Below are positions 58,772 through 64,000 of a stretch of 64,000 nt of DNA, piece by piece. The DNA is from Comamonadaceae bacterium (GTDB taxonomy: Bacteria; Pseudomonadota; Gammaproteobacteria; Burkholderiales; Burkholderiaceae_C). Numbering within the stretch: the stretch's first letter is position 1; the number at the start of each line of letters is the position of its first letter. The DNA lies in assembly GCA_947450675.1 (NCBI GenBank), contig CANFWI010000002.1, positions 62,001 through 126,000 of the forward strand. The letters are read 5' to 3'. The position numbers and the translations under genes are program-made. The notes below the pieces were generated by a model, which made no database searches, was not told the DNA's origin, and worked only from the letters and a program-made list of their open reading frames with translations.

Positions 58772-61700
58772 TTATTTGTGCTTGTGAAGCAAAGCCAATA
58801 GGCTTTTGACCTTGAAGGGTTTTCCAACGTGATCGTTCATGCCCGCATCCATGCAGTCTTGATAGTCTTCGGCCATCACATTGGCTGTCATAGCGATAAT
58901 CGGGAGGTCGGTCAGTTTGAGCTGATTGCGAATGTGCCTTGTCGCTTGCAAACCATCCATCACCGGCATTTGCACGTCCATCAGCACCATATCAAAAGCA
59001 TTTGGTGCAAGGCGCAACGCGTTAACAGCCAGTTGTCCGTCTTCAACGACTGTCACGCGTCCACCTTCTTGCTCCAACAACGTTTGCACGACCACTTGAT
59101 TGATCAGGTTGTCTTCGGCTAAAAGAATATGAAAACCGTTCAAAGGCATCAGTACGGGCTGATGAAGTGATTGCTGCCCCCCCGAATCTACTGAGCCAGA
59201 TTTGCTTTCCTTCGGCAGGCCTAACGACAGCGCAAAATAAAAATGACTACCAACGCCGAACTCACTTTTGACAAGTAATTCAGAACCCATCAATCTCAAC
59301 AGTCGCTGACTGATCGACAATCCAAGGCCTGTACCGCCAAAACGGCGAGAGGTCGAAACGTCCGCCTGCGAAAAGCTGTCGAAAATATGCACTTGCTGAT
59401 CAGTCGATAAGCCTATACCGGTGTCACTCACATCAAAGGTCAGTGAGACTTGGCTTCTACCGAGCTCAACAAGCCTGACGCTCACATGTACATCGCCATG
59501 CGATGTGAATTTTATGGCGTTACCGCCGAGGTTAATCAACACCTGCTTGATGCGGCTTGCATCGCCGATGACAATGCAGGGCAGCAGTGGGTCTACATCA
59601 AATTTCAATACCAGAGGTTTTCCCCGAAGGTTGGCCGCCAAAATGGTCTCTACATCGCTTATCAACTGGGATAAGACGAAAGGCTCCGGGTCAAGCAACA
59701 TCTTGCCGGCTTCGACCTTCGAAAAGTCCAAAATATCGTCAAGAATGCCGAGTAAAGATATCGCTGAGCTTTCTGCTTTATCAGCGTAATCACGCTGATG
59801 GTCGTTCAGATCTGTTCGCTTTAGCAACTCGAGCAAACCCAAAACGCCATTCATCGGCGTTCTAATTTCATGGCTCATATTCGCGAGGAATGTTGTCTTA
59901 GCTAAGTTGGCTGACTCAGCAGCCAACTTAGCATCGACCAACTCTACAGCTCGCTTGCCCTTTTCCTCACTTTGATTTTTCAGCTCTTCATTGGCGATCA
60001 CCAGCTCCGCAGCTCGCTTGCCTTTTATCTTATTTTCAACGGTCAACTCTTCATTGGACTTTTTAATGTGCGCATTGGCAATACTCAATTTAGCTGCAGT
60101 GTTGATGGCGTGAGTGATGATAGTCAGCGAGCCATTCCACAACACACTGCCGTCAGACATGGACCGCGGCCGAGACTCTCCATAGACCCAAACAATGTCC
60201 CCACTCAGCTTATGAATAAATCTGAACTCGCTAGTCAATGGCTCTAATCGGTTGGCAGAAGCGATTATTGAGCACAAGAATAATTCAAGATCCTCCGGGT
60301 GTATTTGCTTAAATATGCTTTGAGCATCGGCCATCGCTGCTTCAGCATCAACACCACAGACGTCAAATACAGCAGGGTTACAAAAAGGTATCAAGTCGGA
60401 ACCATCCGTATATCGCCGATACTGATACACCATGGCTGGAAGACTAGCGGTGACTTCATTCAACTGTTCCAGCGCTCGCGTACGTGCCAGTTCATTATTT
60501 TTTTGTGTTGTGATCTGCCGCCCAACGCCCCTGTAACCTAAAAACTGCCCTTCAGCATTAAAAAAAGGATTGGCAGAAACTGAAATCCACCGAGCTTCGC
60601 CATCCGCAAGCTGCGTTTCGAATTCGAAGTTGTGACACGGCAATTGTGCAGCTAACAGCGCTGTATAAGCACGCAAATTCTCTACCGAATTGTGTGCATA
60701 CACATGTTGCATCTGAGACCTAGATTTACCCAGTATTTGCGATGCAGGCATCCCGAAAACAGACTCAAAGTTTTCTGAAAAATAACTAAAACAGTGCTCT
60801 TTGTCAGTTTCAAAAAACCAATCCGAGGCCGACATGAAAAAGGCAAGGTCACGCTCGGCTTTCTGGCTTGCCATCAGCCCCAACAATTCGAATTCCTGAA
60901 CAACCTGAACACGCTCTAGAGCGCTTTTCCTAAACAACATCGCAATTAAAAAACTGATCAAAATACCAGCAGAAAAACGAATCCAGACTGTGCTCCGATC
61001 GACCATGGCACTGAACTTAGGCGTTGACGCCACCTGCACAGACCAACGCACATTTAACCAGGACATAGGCTGGGTTAAAACGAATTCAGGCTTAGAAACA
61101 ATATCGTTTTGTTCAGGCTGAAGGGCGTAAAGTAAGTTCTGTTCAGCAGCACCGGCCGCGTTGTCGCTAATACGAAAGGTGATCAGACCATTGACTACCT
61201 CGGGTAGATCAGTGAACAGTTCATCCATAAAGATCGGTGCTGTCAGCAAACCCAACAGCGATGCACGCCGCTCGGAAATCGACCCATGGAGCTTGCCCGA
61301 GCGATACATCGGAACATACAAAACCAGCCCGGAACCGGTTCCCACTGTTTGTAATATTCCCTTCAACTGAACCGAACCGGTTAAGGTCGCCTCACCAGTG
61401 TCAACAGCGCCCTGGATAGCGTGACGACGTTCGGGGTCAGAACCAGAATCAAAGCCTTGGAAATTCTCGAATTTATCATCCGACGCAAAAAATTTCACGA
61501 TATAAAGATCGGAAAATTGTTGCTCTGACAAGGTTCTAATATCAAAATTCGTCGCAATGTCAGACCGCTGAATGGCCGCAAAAGTACCCAAGTCTGAGCG
61601 ACGTACGCGCTCAATAAAACCCATACCGTGAACAGTTTTTCCGTTGAAATTAACGCCACCGCTTTTATAAAAATTGTTGAACGTGGTCCGGTCTATTTTG

Positions 61701-61939
61701 TTGTTCGTCGAATATAAGTTTTTAAGTCCATTGGTTTCCGCTAAAACCGCATCTAGGCTTCTCTGAATTTCAAATGTCAGCCGTTCACTTTTGATTTCCA
61801 AATTTTTATGCGCATCAAGATTGATGATGCGGTTTTGCAAATAAGCAGCAAAAATTGACAAGCAAAAACCAAAGATAAACACACCAACTGGCACAACATT
61901 GCTTGATACCCACCATTTATTTGACGTTCCCAAACTCAC
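58772..61939 (-). CDS. CHASE-PAS-PAS hybrid histidine kinase
   Basis: A 1055-residue membrane kinase. TM1 (about residues 14-34), periplasmic CHASE domain (about 75-290; small-molecule, cytokinin-type sensor fold), TM2 (about 325-342), PAS/PAC (about 375-490), a second PAS (about 500-620), a coiled coil with KRAAELVIA repeats, HisKA with His690 in ANMSHEIRTPMNGV, HATPase_c (about 795-915; DTGIGLS, GGTGLGLS), receiver with Asp988 in VLMDVQMPVMDG. From the second PAS on it is a close paralogue of the kinase at 55037. It overlaps the upstream single-receiver gene (ATGA). Confidence 0.93.
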   Translation of the reverse strand: MSLGTSNKWWVSSNVVPVGVFIFGFCLSIFAAYLQNRIINLDAHKNLEIKSERLTFEIQRSLDAVLAETNGLKNLYSTNNKIDRTTFNNFYKSGGVNFNGKTVHGMGFIERVRRSDLGTFAAIQRSDIATNFDIRTLSEQQFSDLYIVKFFASDDKFENFQGFDSGSDPERRHAIQGAVDTGEATLTGSVQLKGILQTVGTGSGLVLYVPMYRSGKLHGSISERRASLLGLLTAPIFMDELFTDLPEVVNGLITFRISDNAAGAAEQNLLYALQPEQNDIVSKPEFVLTQPMSWLNVRWSVQVASTPKFSAMVDRSTVWIRFSAGILISFLIAMLFRKSALERVQVVQEFELLGLMASQKAERDLAFFMSASDWFFETDKEHCFSYFSENFESVFGMPASQILGKSRSQMQHVYAHNSVENLRAYTALLAAQLPCHNFEFETQLADGEARWISVSANPFFNAEGQFLGYRGVGRQITTQKNNELARTRALEQLNEVTASLPAMVYQYRRYTDGSDLIPFCNPAVFDVCGVDAEAAMADAQSIFKQIHPEDLELFLCSIIASANRLEPLTSEFRFIHKLSGDIVWVYGESRPRSMSDGSVLWNGSLTIITHAINTAAKLSIANAHIKKSNEELTVENKIKGKRAAELVIANEELKNQSEEKGKRAVELVDAKLAAESANLAKTTFLANMSHEIRTPMNGVLGLLELLKRTDLNDHQRDYADKAESSAISLLGILDDILDFSKVEAGKMLLDPEPFVLSQLISDVETILAANLRGKPLVLKFDVDPLLPCIVIGDASRIKQVLINLGGNAIKFTSHGDVHVSVRLVELGRSQVSLTFDVSDTGIGLSTDQQVHIFDSFSQADVSTSRRFGGTGLGLSISQRLLRLMGSELLVKSEFGVGSHFYFALSLGLPKESKSGSVDSGGQQSLHQPVLMPLNGFHILLAEDNLINQVVVQTLLEQEGGRVTVVEDGQLAVNALRLAPNAFDMVLMDVQMPVMDGLQATRHIRNQLKLTDLPIIAMTANVMAEDYQDCMDAGMNDHVGKPFKVKSLLALLHKHK

Positions 61940-62325
61940 CTCAATACCTTTAGGAGCGCGTCCAGTTGTATGGGTTTCACAAACTCGGCAAGTACTCTTA
62001 GCCCCCTGTGGCTGGCGATCGTCTGCGCGACATCCAACATCTCACGATTCACACCGCTGACAAAAATAATCCCCCCTTTGAAGTTTCGTTTGACTAATTC
62101 CTCGATGAACTCGATGCCGTCCATGTAGGGCATGTAAATATCACAGATCAAAACATCCGGATGCGGCAACATGGTGTCCAACACATGAACAGCTTTTAGC
62201 CCGTTGCCAGCCAACAAAATATCAGTCACCCCCCAGCCGCTAAACGCTTTTCGCAATATTTCTTGGCTGTATTCGTCGTCGTCAACAATCAACACACACT
62301 TGGGAAAATTTTCAAAGTGAATCAT
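61936..62325 (-). CDS. Single-domain response regulator
   Basis: A 129-residue CheY-like receiver with no output domain. Acidic pocket DDD (15-17), phospho-acceptor Asp62 in LICDIYMPYMDG, Ser in FVSGVN and Lys in EFVKPI. Its stop overlaps the CHASE kinase start by four bases, and it is 22 bases downstream of the large hybrid kinase, so all three are probably one transcript. It may be a phosphate sink or shuttle in a phosphorelay, for example receiving from the HPt domain of the upstream kinase. Confidence 0.9.
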   Translation of the reverse strand: MIHFENFPKCVLIVDDDEYSQEILRKAFSGWGVTDILLAGNGLKAVHVLDTMLPHPDVLICDIYMPYMDGIEFIEELVKRNFKGGIIFVSGVNREMLDVAQTIASHRGLRVLAEFVKPIQLDALLKVLR

Positions 62326-62347
62326 TTTTATTTCTTTTTAAAAAATA

Positions 62348-64000
62348 TCAGGCCGCAGTCATGCGCCGAATTGTTACTACGGCGGACTCCATCGCACTGG
62401 CCAGTTCGGCCAGTGCAAGTACCGGGTCAAGGTCTGAGCCTAGTACCCGCTCGGCCTCGGCAGCCGTTCGAAATACCTCAGGCAAGGCTAAGTTGGCGGC
62501 TACCCCCGCTAGCTTGTGGGCCATCTCCACAGCCGCCGCGTTGCCGTTGACAGCAAGTCTGGACTGCATCAAAGGTACCGTCTCTGCATAACGTCCAACA
62601 AAGCGGCTTAACCAATCTTGGTAAGCGGGCATGTCAGTCCAAATTTTAAGCCCTTCCACCACATTGATCACCGTCACATCTGGTGCCCACATCCCGGCCA
62701 ACGGCAGGGGCTGACTGGCCGCGTTCACTAGCGCTTGGCGCGTCAGCCGTTGAATCAGCGTGATAGTCGACGGCACGTCGAATGGTTTACTGATGAAATG
62801 CGTCATACCCACAGCATGCGCGGCGTCTTGCTGCGACTTGAAGGCACCCGCCGTCAATGCGACGATAGGCAAGTGCGCAAACTCAGGCATTAATCGCAGT
62901 AGCCGTGTCGCCTCAATGCCGCCCAAGACCGGCATTTGCACGTCCATCAACACTAGGTCGACTTCTGCAGGGTGCATCACCAGCCAGTCAATGGCTTCTT
63001 GACCATTACTGGCAAGAGACACGACGGCGCCTTGCCCATGCAAAATGCGACGCGCCACTTCGCAGTTGATTTCACCGTCATCCACCACCAACACCCGAAT
63101 GCCGTGCAAAGATTTCCCAGCCAAATTAGGCGCAGCGTTTTCGCTCACGACATAGGTTTGTGTCGGTTGATCCAGTGGTTGATCGCTGTCCGCGATAGTT
63201 TTCAGGGGTACAGAAAACCAGAACTCACTGCCCTGCCCCAAGATGCTGGTCAAGCCAATTTGCCCGCCCATCAACTGCACCAGTTGGCGGCAAATCGTCA
63301 ACCCAAGGCCTGTCCCACCGAAGCGACGGGTGGTCGTGCTGTCAGCCTGCGTAAAGGCCGAAAAAACAGTGCTCTGCAGTTCAGGCGCAATGCCAATACC
63401 GGTGTCTCTGACACTGAAGCGAAGCAGCACCTCATCGGTGCCCCGCGACACCAGCTCGGTACGCAGCTCGACCTGACCCTGGCTGGTGAATTTAATCGCA
63501 TTGATACTCAGATTGATCAGCACCTGCTCGAGCCGTAAAGCATCTCCAGACAGGGTGTAGATGCCCGGCACCAGCGGCGGCGGATGGATGATCAATTTGA
63601 TGTTTTTTTCACCAACGGCCACGCCCAAGACCACGCTCAGCGAGTCGATCACATCGGTCAACCGGAAAGGTGCCTGCTCAATCATCATCTGGCCAGCTTC
63701 AATTTTGGAGACATCCAAAATGTCGCTGATCAGGCTGAGCAAAATCCGCCCCGAGGCTCTGATCTTGCGCACCATGCTGTGCGCGTCCGCGTCCAGATTG
63801 GCCTGCTCCAACAAATAAGCCAGACCCAAAATGGCGTTCAGCGGTGAGCGGATTTCATGGCTCATGCTGGACAGAAAATCAGACTTCGCCAAGTTGGCGT
63901 TGTCAGCTACGGCACGGGAGCTTTCAAGCTCAATGTTTTTTTCCTGCAAGACCATGTCAAGGCGCTTGCTTTCGGTGACGTCACGCGCCGCCGCGAAGAC
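62348..64000 (-). CDS. Hybrid histidine kinase with receiver and HPt (partial, 5' end beyond window)
   Basis: At least 550 residues are visible, and the frame stays open to the right edge. The first visible residues (VFAAARDVTESKRLD) are the end of a PAS/PAC domain, so the sensory part lies outside. HisKA follows with SSMSHEIRSPLNAILGL, then HATPase_c (DTGIGI, GGTGLGLTICR), a receiver with the Asp in LVLMDVQMPVLGG, and a C-terminal HPt domain with the His in EMAHKLAGVAANL. All four phosphotransfer stations are present. An internal Met at 63955 should not be taken as the start. Confidence 0.9.
   Translation of the reverse strand, partial: VFAAARDVTESKRLDMVLQEKNIELESSRAVADNANLAKSDFLSSMSHEIRSPLNAILGLAYLLEQANLDADAHSMVRKIRASGRILLSLISDILDVSKIEAGQMMIEQAPFRLTDVIDSLSVVLGVAVGEKNIKLIIHPPPLVPGIYTLSGDALRLEQVLINLSINAIKFTSQGQVELRTELVSRGTDEVLLRFSVRDTGIGIAPELQSTVFSAFTQADSTTTRRFGGTGLGLTICRQLVQLMGGQIGLTSILGQGSEFWFSVPLKTIADSDQPLDQPTQTYVVSENAAPNLAGKSLHGIRVLVVDDGEINCEVARRILHGQGAVVSLASNGQEAIDWLVMHPAEVDLVLMDVQMPVLGGIEATRLLRLMPEFAHLPIVALTAGAFKSQQDAAHAVGMTHFISKPFDVPSTITLIQRLTRQALVNAASQPLPLAGMWAPDVTVINVVEGLKIWTDMPAYQDWLSRFVGRYAETVPLMQSRLAVNGNAAAVEMAHKLAGVAANLALPEVFRTAAEAERVLGSDLDPVLALAELASAMESAVVTIRRMTAA

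Overview
The window is GC-rich chromosomal DNA from a beta-proteobacterium, most likely order Burkholderiales, family Comamonadaceae (Rhodoferax/Polaromonas-like). This is inferred from gene content: PhaM, DUF3108 and DUF3567 proteins, many Bug/TctC periplasmic binding proteins, the yggS-pilT pair and the rsmI/yraN-diaA-dolP block. No rRNA gene, intact tRNA gene or CRISPR array was seen.

Layout. 0-2.5 kb: a branched-chain amino acid ABC importer (livK-livH-livM, minus strand, livM cut by the window edge). 2.7-7.4 kb: minus-strand genes for a fumarylacetoacetate-hydrolase family enzyme, then the translationally coupled phaM, FIST-domain sensor and LplT-like MFS genes. 7.5-13.4 kb: housekeeping genes (DUF3108, DUF3567, AbrB-type membrane protein, ChaN lipoprotein, class III aminotransferase, purU). 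13.4-16 kb: a glycine-rich RRM protein with a long leader, an AbrB/Doc toxin-antitoxin pair and a secreted alpha/beta hydrolase. 16.1-24 kb: glcD, lrgAB, a PAS-PAS-GGDEF-EAL protein, yggS, pilT and a beta-hydroxyacid dehydrogenase. 24-28 kb: dolP-diaA-yraN facing rsmI-bcr, with REP-like repeats. 28-32.6 kb: a DnaQ-like exonuclease and two exported hydrolases.

29.3-41.9 kb is a catabolic region of unknown substrate. One operon (Bug protein, beta-hydroxyacid dehydrogenase, two hydrolases) diverges from a GntR regulator. A second operon (Fe/2-oxoglutarate dioxygenase, Bug, amidohydrolase, Bug, isocitrate-lyase-family enzyme) diverges from a LysR regulator. 42-52 kb is a two-partner secretion system: a FhaB-like TpsA with a large Ala/Gly/Pro repeat tract, its FhaC-like transporter, a small exported protein, and an adjacent 7TM-DISM histidine kinase with its response regulator.

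52.2-55 kb is a decayed mobile/defence stretch. It holds a broken cytochrome c gene, a DUF2384 antitoxin fragment, an apparently intact Phd-ParE toxin-antitoxin pair, an HsdR N-terminal fragment, a serine-recombinase C-terminal fragment and tRNA-3'-end-like sequences. 55-64 kb is a signalling array. It contains an RsbQ-like alpha/beta hydrolase directly upstream of a PAS hybrid kinase, a paralogous CHASE-PAS hybrid kinase coupled to a single-domain receiver, and a third hybrid kinase ending in an HPt domain and cut by the right edge. The RsbQ-like/PAS-kinase pair is the best candidate for a little-described sensing module.
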